Shown here: one piece after another, positions 15,947 to 24,648 of the stretch
How the letters are laid out: each line of letters begins with the position of its first letter
Position numbering within the stretch: the stretch's first letter is position 1
Origin: Maribellus maritimus
Lineage (GTDB): Bacteria; Bacteroidota; Bacteroidia; Bacteroidales; Prolixibacteraceae
DNA length: 64,000 nucleotides
Reading direction: 5' to 3'
Assembly: GCF_022267315.1 (NCBI RefSeq)
Contig: NZ_JAIKLE010000019.1
Coordinates: forward strand, 62,001-126,000
Position numbers and translations under genes: made by a program
The notes under the pieces: model-generated
The model's database searches: none
The model's input: the letters and a program-made list of their open reading frames with translations, nothing else
Told to the model about the DNA's origin: nothing

Positions 15947-16915
15947 TTAATACAATCTTTTTCTTTTTACCAAATAAGAAAATAAAACTTCCTGGAAATC
16001 TTTGTTGATGTCAGCTTCGGCCAAATCAATTTGATATTGGCCACATTTTACTTTTAAGTCTTCGAAATATGTTTTTACAGTAGAAACGTAATGATTTTTT
16101 ACTTCCCACGGATTCAATTTTATGGTGTGTCCGCTTTCTAAATCCACAAATTTATGCGGACGGTTATTGAAATCAAATTCTCTTTCCAATGTATGATCGG
16201 TAACATGAAAAAGAATCACCTCGTGTTTGTTGTAACGCAAATGTTGAAGGGCTGAAAAAAGTTCGTCGGTTTTTTGATTGTCGAGCATGTCGGAGAAAAT
16301 AATGACCAGTGACCGTTTATGAATATTTTCAGCAATTTGATGCAACACATCCGTTGTATTGGTATTTTTCCGAAGATTTGCGTTTTCGGGTTTTACCAGA
16401 TTTGACAGTTTTCCATACATTAACTCTGCATTTACAGAAGAAATACGGGGAGTAGTATGAAATTCAATTTCGTCAGAAAAAAGCGTTAATCCCACTGCGT
16501 CGCGTTGTTTTCGCATCAGATAAATTAGTGCAGCTGCGGTGTAGACTGAAAAGGCCAGTTTATTTTGCAGGTGTTTCTTTCCTTTTGAATAAGGGAAAAG
16601 CATAGATGACGAGGTGTCGATAACGAGTTGACAACGCAGGTTGGTTTCTTCTTCGTACTGTTTTACAAAAAGCTTGTCGGTACGTGCAAACAATTTCCAG
16701 TCGATGTGTTTGGTCGATTCTCCCTGGTTGTATAAGCGGTGTTCTGCAAATTCTACCGAGAATCCATGAAACGGACTGCGGTGCAAGCCGGTAATAAAAC
16801 CTTCAACTACTTCGTGCGCAATTAACGGCAGATTGTCGAACTGATGAAATTGTTCTATGTCGAAAATGTTTTTCAAAATAACATAAAAGAAAACTGTCAT
16901 TTCGATGAAGAACAA
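15947..16915 (-). CDS. DUF58 domain protein
   Basis: Up to 322 residues. The conserved DUF58 core is clear: VVEGFITGLHRSPFHGFSVE, HIDWKLFARTDKLFVKQYEE, then a von Willebrand A-like fold with the metal site LVIDTSSSML. DUF58 proteins usually act with MoxR ATPases; no MoxR gene is adjacent. The start is uncertain: the ATG codons at 16915 and 16900 both lie in a palindromic repeat, and homologues begin near residue 17, so a TTG at 16876 is a possible original start. Confidence 0.88.
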   Translation of the reverse strand: MFFIEMTVFFYVILKNIFDIEQFHQFDNLPLIAHEVVEGFITGLHRSPFHGFSVEFAEHRLYNQGESTKHIDWKLFARTDKLFVKQYEEETNLRCQLVIDTSSSMLFPYSKGKKHLQNKLAFSVYTAAALIYLMRKQRDAVGLTLFSDEIEFHTTPRISSVNAELMYGKLSNLVKPENANLRKNTNTTDVLHQIAENIHKRSLVIIFSDMLDNQKTDELFSALQHLRYNKHEVILFHVTDHTLEREFDFNNRPHKFVDLESGHTIKLNPWEVKNHYVSTVKTYFEDLKVKCGQYQIDLAEADINKDFQEVLFSYLVKRKRLY

Positions 16916-16983
16916 AAAGAAATCTGTTTTATTATAAGCCGATCTCTTCCCTGATATCCGGGACTCCTCATTCGAAATGACAG
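16894..16983. repeat. Palindromic interspersed repeat at the 5' end of the DUF58 gene
   Basis: CTGTCATTTCGA at 16894-16905 and its perfect reverse complement at 16972-16983 bound a 90-base unit. The TGTCATTTCGA...GAAATCT layout resembles short mobile repeats scattered through Bacteroidota intergenic regions. It overlaps the annotated start of the DUF58 gene and lies 18 bases beyond the stop of trxA. Confidence 0.55.
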
Positions 16984-17001
16984 CGAATCAAAATAAATAT
17001 T

Positions 17002-17319
17002 TTACAATAGTGCGTCCAATTTTTGAGTAAATACCTGTTTTGGAGCGGCACCTACTTGTTTGTCAGCAACTTCTCCCCCTTTAACAAAAAGTACAGTCGG
17101 AATATTTCTGATACCGTATTTCATAGCAACGCCCGGATTGGAATCAACATCAACTTTTCCAATCACTGCCTTACCTTCATATTCACCAGACATTTCTTCA
17201 ACAATGGGGGCAATCATTCTGCATGGACCGCACCAAACCGCCCAAAAGTCAATCATAACTGGTTTGTCAGATTTTACTACCAAATCTTCAAAATTGGCAT
17301 CGGTAATTTCTATGGCCAT
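17002..17319 (-). CDS. trxA: Thioredoxin
   Basis: 105 residues, the normal length, with the active-site WCGPC (FWAVWCGPCRMIAP, residues about 27-40), the conserved Asp in MIDFWA and the cis-Pro loop GIRNIPTVLFVKGG. It is a cytosolic disulfide reductase for many enzymes. It lies 50 bases downstream of dnaE in the same direction and may share its transcript. No signal peptide. Confidence 0.96.
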   Translation of the reverse strand: MAIEITDANFEDLVVKSDKPVMIDFWAVWCGPCRMIAPIVEEMSGEYEGKAVIGKVDVDSNPGVAMKYGIRNIPTVLFVKGGEVADKQVGAAPKQVFTQKLDALL

Positions 17320-17369
17320 AATTCTACTATTTTAATGGTTATTATTTTTAATTGAGTTTACAAAATTAA

Positions 17370-20300
17370 CTAATTAATTCTATATCCAATGTCCGGTATT
17401 TTTTCAAAAAACTTTAGGAAATTGTCGCTAAAATTAATTTTAGTATTTCTTGAAAACAGTTCTATTTGCATATTGTTTTCAGTGTCGTAAACATTAAATC
17501 TTAACAATGCTTTTCCTTTATTGTTTTTTGCAAGAATTTCAATTTCACCCACTGTTCGTTCATTCAAATGATGTAATGGCATGTTAATGGTTACGCTTTT
17601 AATGTAATTTTTACGCACTTCGGAAAGTAATTCAATCTGCGATACTTTGAATTCGTAGTATTCGCTTCCAAATCTTTGTTTTACAGTACCTTTTACCATG
17701 ATGAATAATCCGGATTTACAATAATTATGGAAGTTTACATAGTCTTGTCCGAAGAAAAACATCTCATAAGAATCTGTATAATCTGATAAGGTTAATGTAC
17801 TGTAAGGATTTCCGTTTTTCGATGTTCCTTCCCTTGCAGCAGTTACCATACCACCAAAGATTAGGTCTCGGTTTTTGTATTTCTCAATATCGTTATTTAA
17901 ATCTTTTAGGGCGACTTCGCGTGAGCAAAAATTCTCAAGTTCAAGCTTGTAATCGTCGAGGGGGTGGGAGCTTAGATAAATCCCGATGAGGTTTTTTTCT
18001 TTTTCCAGAAAAACAAGTTTTGGCCATTCATTTACCTGCGGAATATCGGGTTTCTTAATTACAGAAGCACTTCCCATTCCGCCAAATAAACTTTGCTGCA
18101 TGCTTTGGTTTTCGCTTTGAATTCTGTTCCCGTATTTGATAAGTTTTTCGATAAAAGTGGTAGGATCATTTTCATCTTCTCCTGCAAAAAAGCTACTTCT
18201 TTTTATCCCGTCTAAATTATCAAATGCCCCGGCTGTTGCAAGCCCTTCAAGATTCTTTTTATTTACGGTTTGCAGATTTACATTTTCAACAAAATCGTAA
18301 ATGGTTTTAAATTCACCATTTTTTTCACGCGCGGTGATTATGTCTTTGGCAGCACCTGCTCCAACACCTTTAATGGCGCCCATTCCAAAACGAATATCTC
18401 CATCTTTATTGGCGGTGAATTTTATAAAACTTTCGTTCACATCCGGCCCTAAAACATGCAATTTCATGCGGTTGCACTCGGTCATTAATTTGGTGATGTC
18501 CGCAATATTGTTGAGGTTCCGGCTCAAGTTGGCAGCCATAAATTCAGCCGGAAAATGTGCTTTCAAATAGCCGGTTTGGTAAGCAATATAAGCATAACAA
18601 ACTGAATGTGATTTGTTGAATGCGTAGGAAGCAAAAGCCTCCCAGTCTTTCCATATTTTTTCGATTACATCATCGGGTTTTTTCCCCTTCAACTTACATT
18701 CATCCACAAACTGAAAGTTGGCTTTACAACCTTCCTGAAACTTTACCTTCAGTTTATCCATTACCGCTTTCTGCTTTTTCCCCATGGCTTTACGCAGGGT
18801 GTCAGAGTCACCTCTGGTAAATCCGGCAAGCAAACGAGAGAGTAACATCACCTGTTCCTGGAATACTGTAATACCGTAAGTATCACTCAGGTATTTTTCC
18901 ATCATTGGCAAGTCGTAGTCGACTTTTTGCCGGCCGTGTTTCCTGGCAATATAACTCGGAATGTATTCCATTGGACCCGGGCGATACAATGCGTTCATCG
19001 CAACAAGATCCTCAAAACGGTTGGGTTTCAAATCGCGAAGATGTTTTTTCATTCCGTCCGATTCAAACTGGAAGATAGCAGTAGTTTCACCGTGGCTAAA
19101 AAGTTCGAAGGTTTTTTCATCATCCCACGGAATATTTTCAATATCAACCTCAATCCCTTTTGAAAGTTTAATATTTTCAAGGGCTTCCTTAATAATGGAA
19201 AGAGTTTTTAATCCAAGGAAATCCATTTTTAACAGCCCGATGCTTTCTACGTACCTCCCGTCGTATTGAGTTGTAGGGAGTGTTTCCTCATCTTTTGTGG
19301 GCATTAACGGGATATGGTCGGTTAGCGGGTCGCGGCTGATTAGGATTCCGCAGGCATGAACACCGGTTTGGCGAACCGAGCCTTCAAGTGTTTCAGCAAA
19401 TTTAATGGTTTTTGCGACCAAAGGATTTGTCGAATTTCTTTCCTGTTTTAGGTCGTTGCTTTCTTTGAAAGCTTTTTCAAAGGTCATTTTCGGAGCCTCT
19501 GGAACAAGTTTTGCCAATCGATCTGCTTCGGGGAGAGGTAATTTCAAAACTCTGGCGACATCGCGGATAGCCAGTTTTGTGGCCATCGTTCCAAAGGTAC
19601 ATATATGTGCTACTTTATCGTGTCCGTACTTTTTAGTAACGTATTCCAAAACCAACTGGCGTCCGTCATCATCGAAATCGATATCCACATCAGGAAGTGA
19701 AATACGGTCGGGATTCAGAAAACGCTCAAAGAGAAGGTCATATTTTATCGGGTCGATATTGGTAATCCCGGTTGAATAGGAAACGGCAGCACCTGCGGCG
19801 GAACCACGTCCTGGCCCTACCAATACTCCCATTTCACGAGCTGCATTTATAAAGTCTTGTGTAATTAGGAAATATCCGGGGTAACCCATTTGTTTAATGG
19901 TGTTTAACTCAAACTCCAAACGGGTTGTTACGTGTTCAGGTAAAGGATCGCCGTATCTTTCTTTTGCACCTTCAAACGTAAGATAGCGTAGATACGCCGA
20001 TTCCAGCTTAACTCTGATTACTTTTTCGTAGCCCCCCAGCCTGTTAAATGCGTTCTCTCCAAACTCTTCAATTAGTTTTTCTTCCGGGTATTCTTTTATT
20101 AATTCATCTTCCGTACCAAATTCTTCGGGAATAGGAAAAATGGGCATGATAGGAGCCGAATCCAATTCAAACTCTTCTATTTTCCCAACAATATCAGCAG
20201 TATTGGCCAGTGCCTCGGGGATGTCGCCAAAGAGCTCATTCATTTCTTCCTGAGTTTTGAACCATTCCTGCTTCGTGTAGCGCATCCTGTTTGGGTCGTC

Positions 20301-21017
20301 AACATCTTTTCCGGTATTTAAGCAAATCAGCAAATCGTGCGCATCGGCGTCTTCAGCATTGGTGAAATGTACATCGTTTGTAGCAATTACCTTAACGCCA
20401 TATTTTTTTGCCAACGGAAGGATGAGTTTGTTTACTTCTACCTGTCTGTCGTATACATCTTCCCGTTGCTGAGGCATCTCTGCCGGGTGGCGTTGCAGTT
20501 CTAGATAGTAGTCTTCACCGAAAATATTTTTAAACCACTGGATTGAATTTTCTGCATCAGCAATGTGATTGTTCATTAACAGGTTTGGAATCTCACCTCC
20601 CAAACACGAAGAAGAAATAATTAGTCCTTCGCTGTATTTTTCAAGCAATTGTTTATCTATTCGTGGCTTGTAGTAAAATCCATCGGTATTTGCTATCGAA
20701 ATTAATTTAATAAGGTTTCTGTATCCGGTTTTATTTTTAGCCAGAAGAATGAGATGATGTCCCGAGCGGTCAATTTTGTCGTTTTTGTCGGCTATCGTCC
20801 TGGAAGCCACGTATGTTTCACATCCTAAAATCGGTTTTATTCCCTGTTTTTTGCAATTTAAATGAAACTCCTTGACTCCAAACATTGTTCCGTGGTCGGT
20901 AAGTGCCAATGCAGTCATTCCATCGGATTTTGCTTTGCTTACCAGATCGTTAACACTGGCGGCGCCGTCTAATATTGAATATTGTGAGTGTACATGCAGA
21001 TGTGTAAATGGAATCAT
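17370..21017 (-). CDS. dnaE: DNA polymerase III subunit alpha
   Basis: 1215 residues. An N-terminal PHP domain (FTHLHVHSQYSILDG, then ALTDHGTMFGVKEF) is followed by the Pol III palm with PDVDIDFDDDGR, which carries catalytic Asp residues, and GPGRGSAAGAAVSY upstream. Then come fingers, a helix-hairpin-helix region and the OB fold near NRDLIFGGMVTAAREG. This is the replicative polymerase catalytic subunit of the DnaE1 type. Length and domain order are normal. Confidence 0.97.
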   Translation of the reverse strand: MIPFTHLHVHSQYSILDGAASVNDLVSKAKSDGMTALALTDHGTMFGVKEFHLNCKKQGIKPILGCETYVASRTIADKNDKIDRSGHHLILLAKNKTGYRNLIKLISIANTDGFYYKPRIDKQLLEKYSEGLIISSSCLGGEIPNLLMNNHIADAENSIQWFKNIFGEDYYLELQRHPAEMPQQREDVYDRQVEVNKLILPLAKKYGVKVIATNDVHFTNAEDADAHDLLICLNTGKDVDDPNRMRYTKQEWFKTQEEMNELFGDIPEALANTADIVGKIEEFELDSAPIMPIFPIPEEFGTEDELIKEYPEEKLIEEFGENAFNRLGGYEKVIRVKLESAYLRYLTFEGAKERYGDPLPEHVTTRLEFELNTIKQMGYPGYFLITQDFINAAREMGVLVGPGRGSAAGAAVSYSTGITNIDPIKYDLLFERFLNPDRISLPDVDIDFDDDGRQLVLEYVTKKYGHDKVAHICTFGTMATKLAIRDVARVLKLPLPEADRLAKLVPEAPKMTFEKAFKESNDLKQERNSTNPLVAKTIKFAETLEGSVRQTGVHACGILISRDPLTDHIPLMPTKDEETLPTTQYDGRYVESIGLLKMDFLGLKTLSIIKEALENIKLSKGIEVDIENIPWDDEKTFELFSHGETTAIFQFESDGMKKHLRDLKPNRFEDLVAMNALYRPGPMEYIPSYIARKHGRQKVDYDLPMMEKYLSDTYGITVFQEQVMLLSRLLAGFTRGDSDTLRKAMGKKQKAVMDKLKVKFQEGCKANFQFVDECKLKGKKPDDVIEKIWKDWEAFASYAFNKSHSVCYAYIAYQTGYLKAHFPAEFMAANLSRNLNNIADITKLMTECNRMKLHVLGPDVNESFIKFTANKDGDIRFGMGAIKGVGAGAAKDIITAREKNGEFKTIYDFVENVNLQTVNKKNLEGLATAGAFDNLDGIKRSSFFAGEDENDPTTFIEKLIKYGNRIQSENQSMQQSLFGGMGSASVIKKPDIPQVNEWPKLVFLEKEKNLIGIYLSSHPLDDYKLELENFCSREVALKDLNNDIEKYKNRDLIFGGMVTAAREGTSKNGNPYSTLTLSDYTDSYEMFFFGQDYVNFHNYCKSGLFIMVKGTVKQRFGSEYYEFKVSQIELLSEVRKNYIKSVTINMPLHHLNERTVGEIEILAKNNKGKALLRFNVYDTENNMQIELFSRNTKINFSDNFLKFFEKIPDIGYRIN

Positions 21018-21123
21018 TTTTCAACCTCTTTTCTATTAATCCTTCAATTCCTTTTTGAACCCATAAAGTTAAAGTTTTTGGGAAGTGTATTTGAGAGATG
21101 TTGATAAAAATTAGAAAATAAAA

Positions 21124-21145
21124 AAGCCCGAATTTCTTCAGGCTT
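21124..21145 (-). terminator. Intrinsic terminator of the greA-HIT unit
   Basis: AAGCC/GGCTT arms at 21124-21128 and 21141-21145, extended by GAA/TTC after one mismatch. Read on the minus strand the stem is followed by TTTTTT. It overlaps the HIT stop codon. Confidence 0.75.
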
Positions 21146-21542
21146 ATAATTCAATATTTTGTGCGATTTGTTTTCGGATGTCTTCAAACTCCCCGGGTGA
21201 GAATTTGAGTTTTTTTGAAAAATTCAGGATGTCGGCTTCGTTTTGCATAGGGGCCAAATGAATATGTGCATGTGGAACTTCGAGCCCTAAAACCAGTACT
21301 CCTACTTTTTCACATGGAATGGTTTTTTTTAAACCAACAGCTACTTTTTTGGCAAACAATTGCAGTCCTGCGTATAATTCGTCATCAAGATCAAAAAGAT
21401 AGTCAACTTCTTTTTTTGGAATAACAAGTGTGTGCCCTTTTGCCACCGGAGAGATATCCAGAAATGCATAGAAGTTTTCATCTTCCGCTACTTTGTAGGA
21501 AGGAATTTCACCGTTTATTATTTTGGTAAAAATACTTGCCAT
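21144..21542 (-). CDS. HIT family nucleotide-binding protein
   Basis: 132 residues with the HIT motif HAHIHL (GLEVPHAHIHLAPM, residues about 90-103) and the N-terminal SIFTKIINGEIPSYKVAEDE signature of the Hint branch. It is a likely nucleotide hydrolase acting on AMP-linked substrates. It starts one base after the greA stop, so the two genes form an operon, an arrangement common in Bacteroidota. It ends on an intrinsic terminator. Confidence 0.93.
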   Translation of the reverse strand: MASIFTKIINGEIPSYKVAEDENFYAFLDISPVAKGHTLVIPKKEVDYLFDLDDELYAGLQLFAKKVAVGLKKTIPCEKVGVLVLGLEVPHAHIHLAPMQNEADILNFSKKLKFSPGEFEDIRKQIAQNIEL

Positions 21543-21543
21543 T

Positions 21544-22017
21544 TTAAATCGAAATTTCTACAATCTCAAACGGGATAATGCCGGAGGGAACTTTTATCTC
21601 AACTACATCGCCTACTTTTTTCCCCAGCAAACCTTTGGCAATAGGAGTACTAATAGAGATTTTTCCTTCTTTTAAGTTTGATTCACTATCAGGAACAAGT
21701 GTATACTGCATTGTAGCGTTATTCTTTTTGTTCTTGATTTTTACTTTGTTCAATATCTGAACCTGGGAAGTGTCAATTTTTGATTCATCAAGAATTCTGG
21801 CATTGGCTATTTTTGCCTGAATCTGTGAAATTTTTGCTTCCAGCATTCCCTGAGCATCTTTTGCTGCATCATATTCAGCATTTTCGGAGATATCTCCTTT
21901 TTCAATAGCTTCTCCTATTTGTTTTGAAATTGCAGGGCGTTCAACATTTATTAAATGCTCCAGCTCTTTTTTGAGTTTATTGAGTCCTGCTTGTGTTAAA
22001 TATGTTACCTGGGACAT
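21544..22017 (-). CDS. greA: Transcription elongation factor GreA
   Basis: 157 residues, the family length. The N-terminal coiled coil has the acidic tip AIEKGDISENAEYDAAKDAQ, whose Asp and Glu reach into the RNA polymerase channel to drive transcript cleavage; the C-terminal FKBP-like domain ends VVEIKVPSGIIPFEIVEISI. It rescues backtracked polymerase. First gene of a pair with the HIT protein. Confidence 0.96.
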   Translation of the reverse strand: MSQVTYLTQAGLNKLKKELEHLINVERPAISKQIGEAIEKGDISENAEYDAAKDAQGMLEAKISQIQAKIANARILDESKIDTSQVQILNKVKIKNKKNNATMQYTLVPDSESNLKEGKISISTPIAKGLLGKKVGDVVEIKVPSGIIPFEIVEISI

Positions 22018-22160
22018 TATTAAATCCTCCTTTTCTTTCTTGTTACCACATAAAAAAAACAGAAAGAATCCCGGATTTCCAGAACTCTTCCTTTTGCAAA
22101 ATTAAATTTTTTATTCTAATTAAAAATCTTCTGGCCTAAAAATTATTAAGAATGAATGTA

Positions 22161-22568
22161 TTAAGTGTATTTTCTGTTTAATATCTCGCTGTAAATAACG
22201 GCTTTCCTTAGTGAAAAAGTGTTCGAAATGTTTTCTTTTTTTTCTTCTTCCAGGTTCTGTTTGATTTCATTTTTAATGGATGAAGTCTTTTTAAAAACCG
22301 AGTCCTTACCCTCGTTTTCCGCATTAAAAGTATATTGTCGTTTCTTAACAGGCTTTTCTTCAATTGTTGCCGGTTCATATTCCGGTTCCTTTGGTTCCGG
22401 TTTAGTGGTCTGAACACCAAAATCTTCCAAAACGTCCCAGAAGTTATCTGAAGAATTTTGTTCTTCTGTTCCGGGGTCGGTCTGTTGCTGTTTCTTCTTT
22501 TTAATTTGGCCAATCGCACCAACAACAGCTACAATTAGCGTTAATATTATAACAATTAAATCATCCAT
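22161..22568 (-). CDS. Small membrane-anchored hypothetical protein (LNRKY tail)
   Basis: 135 residues. One N-terminal membrane span (LIVIILTLIVAVVGAIGQIK) is followed by a long charged, low-complexity linker and a conserved C-terminal motif, LRKAVIYSEILNRKY. I have the impression this tail recurs in Bacteroidota proteins of unknown function in similar neighbourhoods. It presumably sits in the inner membrane facing the cytoplasm. It is followed by the greA unit in the same direction after 143 bases. Confidence 0.75.
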   Translation of the reverse strand: MDDLIVIILTLIVAVVGAIGQIKKKKQQQTDPGTEEQNSSDNFWDVLEDFGVQTTKPEPKEPEYEPATIEEKPVKKRQYTFNAENEGKDSVFKKTSSIKNEIKQNLEEEKKENISNTFSLRKAVIYSEILNRKYT

Positions 22569-22627
22569 AAACTCAAAATTAATATAATAAATGGTTTACT
22601 TTGAAGTTTTAAGTAAAATTAAATAAA

Positions 22628-23059
22628 ATGAAGCAGTTGTTTCGGAAAAGAGCTAAATATTTAGTTGTTGTCATTGTAATGGTATTGCTTTCAATTTCGT
22701 GCGATAAGGAGGATGAAGGAATCATTCCGAATGTTCTGGTTCCGTTTGCGATTAATTTGAATATTTATAATGATTTAACAGTTCCCGGGAACTCGGTTTT
22801 TTTTGCCAATGCAGGTTTTGGAGGAGTAATTGTGTACTGTGAACTTCCGGGGACCTATTATGCTTTTGATGCAACCTGTTCCTATGAAGTGAGCAGTACG
22901 TGCAGGCTCAGGAATGAGGGTGTTTTAGGAACCTGTGAATGTTGCGGCTCCCAGTTTATCCTCATCGGAGGAGGATATCCTTCAGATGGGCCAGCTAGTC
23001 GTCCGCTGAGGTCTTACCATGTTTCTTTTCTCGACAATTCAACGCTTCGGGTTTATTAA
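22628..23059 (+). CDS. Rieske-like lipoprotein lacking the cluster histidines
   Basis: 143 residues. A lipoprotein signal ends at Cys25 (VLLSISC). The body follows the Rieske pattern: GTYYAFDATCSYE where C-x-H is expected, then CECCGSQF where C-P-C-H-G-S-x-F is expected, then a P-S-D-G-P-A-S-R-P-L loop as in true Rieske proteins. Both histidine ligands are replaced, by Tyr86 and Cys106, and extra cysteines appear at 71, 92, 103 and 105. It may bind a different cluster or have disulfides only. It is divergent from the small membrane protein gene. Confidence 0.75.
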   Translation: MKQLFRKRAKYLVVVIVMVLLSISCDKEDEGIIPNVLVPFAINLNIYNDLTVPGNSVFFANAGFGGVIVYCELPGTYYAFDATCSYEVSSTCRLRNEGVLGTCECCGSQFILIGGGYPSDGPASRPLRSYHVSFLDNSTLRVY

Positions 23060-23063
23060 AAAA

Positions 23064-23092
23064 ATGGGTTTCGGAGAAAATCCAAAACCCAT
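23064..23092. terminator. Bidirectional intrinsic terminator
   Basis: ATGGGTTT/AAACCCAT arms with a GGA/TCC continuation, one mismatch and a 5-base loop. T-tracts follow on both strands, so it should end the lipoprotein gene from the left and ahcY from the right. Confidence 0.85.
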
Positions 23093-23116
23093 CTATCTTT
23101 TTTTGATGAATTAAAT

Positions 23117-24538
23117 TTAATATCTGTAATGTTCCGGCTTATAAGGACCATCTTTTGAAACTCCCAAATATTTTGCCTGTTCTTCTGAAAGATTTGTCAG
23201 TTTTACTCCCAATTGTTCAAGGTGTAGCCGGGCTACTTCTTCATCCAGTTTTTTGGACAAGCGGTACACATCAATTTCGTAATCGTTTTGCCATAAATCA
23301 ATCTGAGCAAGTGATTGATTGGTGAATGAATTACTCATTACGAATGAAGGATGGCCTGTTGCACAACCTAAATTTACCAATCTTCCTTCAGCAAGCAGAA
23401 AAATACTATGTCCGTCTTCGTAGGTAAATTTATCTACCTGTGGTTTGATATTCATTTTTTGAACTCCAGGCCATTTTTCAAGTTTGGCTACCTGAATTTC
23501 ATTATCAAAGTGACCGATATTACAAACAATAGCCTGATCTTTCATTTTTGACATGTGGTCTGCTGTAATCACATCTTTGTTTCCGGTTGTGGTTACAAAA
23601 ATGTTTCCTTCGTCAAGTGCATCTTCCATTGTTTTTACTTCAAAACCTTCCATTGCTGCCTGCAGTGCACAAATCGGGTCAATTTCGGTAACAACTACTC
23701 TTGCTCCATAGCCTCGCATAGATTTTGCACAACCTTTGCCAACGTCACCGTACCCGGCAACAACAACAACTTTCCCGGCTATCATAACGTCTGTTGCTCT
23801 TTTAATACCGTCGGCCAGTGATTCGCGGCAACCATATAAATTGTCAAATTTTGATTTGGTAACCGAGTCGTTTACATTAATTGCGGGGAAAAGCAATTTG
23901 CCTTCTTCTTTCATTTGGTACAACCGATGAACACCTGTAGTTGTTTCCTCTGAAACTCCTTTTAAGTCTTTAGCGGTATCAGCCCATCTTGATGGATTTT
24001 TATCAAGAATTTTTTTCAATGCTTTGTTTAATTCTGTTTCATCCTCTCCGTCAACGGGAATATCTAAAATTGAAGCATCTTTTTCTGCCTCATAACCCCT
24101 GTGAATCATTAAAGTAGCATCGCCACCGTCATCTACTATCAGGTTTGGGCCAAGACCGTTTCCAAAATCCAAAGCCTGATCCGTACACCACCAATACTCT
24201 TCCAAGGTTTCCCCTTTCCATGCAAAAACCGGTATTCCGGCTTCAGCAATTGCAGCAGCAGCATGATCCTGTGTTGAAAAAATATTACAACTGGCCCATC
24301 TTACTTCTGCTCCCAGTTCCGCTAAAGTTTCAATTAAAACAGCCGTTTGAATGGTCATGTGAAGGCTGCCCATGATACGGGCTCCCTTAAGTGGTTTTGA
24401 AGGCCCGAATTTTTTACGAATCGACATTAAGCCGGGCATCTCTTTTTCAGCAATCTCAATCTCTTTTCTACCAAATTCAGCCAAACCGATGTCGGCTACT
24501 TTATAGTTGAGTTTCTCTTTTACGGTTGTTACAGTCAT
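23117..24538 (-). CDS. ahcY: Adenosylhomocysteinase
   Basis: 473 residues, the usual bacterial length. It hydrolyses S-adenosylhomocysteine to adenosine and homocysteine in the methyl cycle. The NAD-binding Rossmann motif is [14 protein letters not shown], the substrate site is near [17 protein letters not shown], and the C-terminus ends in the diagnostic KPEHYRY. It stands alone with a Bacteroidota-type promoter element upstream and a shared terminator downstream. Confidence 0.97.
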   Translation of the reverse strand: MTVTTVKEKLNYKVADIGLAEFGRKEIEIAEKEMPGLMSIRKKFGPSKPLKGARIMGSLHMTIQTAVLIETLAELGAEVRWASCNIFSTQDHAAAAIAEAGIPVFAWKGETLEEYWWCTDQALDFGNGLGPNLIVDDGGDATLMIHRGYEAEKDASILDIPVDGEDETELNKALKKILDKNPSRWADTAKDLKGVSEETTTGVHRLYQMKEEGKLLFPAINVNDSVTKSKFDNLYGCRESLADGIKRATDVMIAGKVVVVAGYGDVGKGCAKSMRGYGARVVVTEIDPICALQAAMEGFEVKTMEDALDEGNIFVTTTGNKDVITADHMSKMKDQAIVCNIGHFDNEIQVAKLEKWPGVQKMNIKPQVDKFTYEDGHSIFLLAEGRLVNLGCATGHPSFVMSNSFTNQSLAQIDLWQNDYEIDVYRLSKKLDEEVARLHLEQLGVKLTNLSEEQAKYLGVSKDGPYKPEHYRY

Positions 24539-24586
24539 TTTTCGAAATTTTTTTAGTTAAAAGAATATTTGGAAATTAATTTCGTA

Positions 24587-24594
24587 CAAAACTA
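24587..24594 (-). promoter_or_regulatory. Candidate -7 promoter element of ahcY
   Basis: On the minus strand TAGTTTTG fits the Bacteroidota -7 consensus TAnnTTTG, 49 bases before the ahcY start. The -33 TTTG is only approximate (CTTG). Confidence 0.4.
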
Positions 24595-24648
24595 AATATA
24601 TTCAACATTCTACAAGAAGGAAAGTTTAAAAAAGGTTTTGTGAATGTT

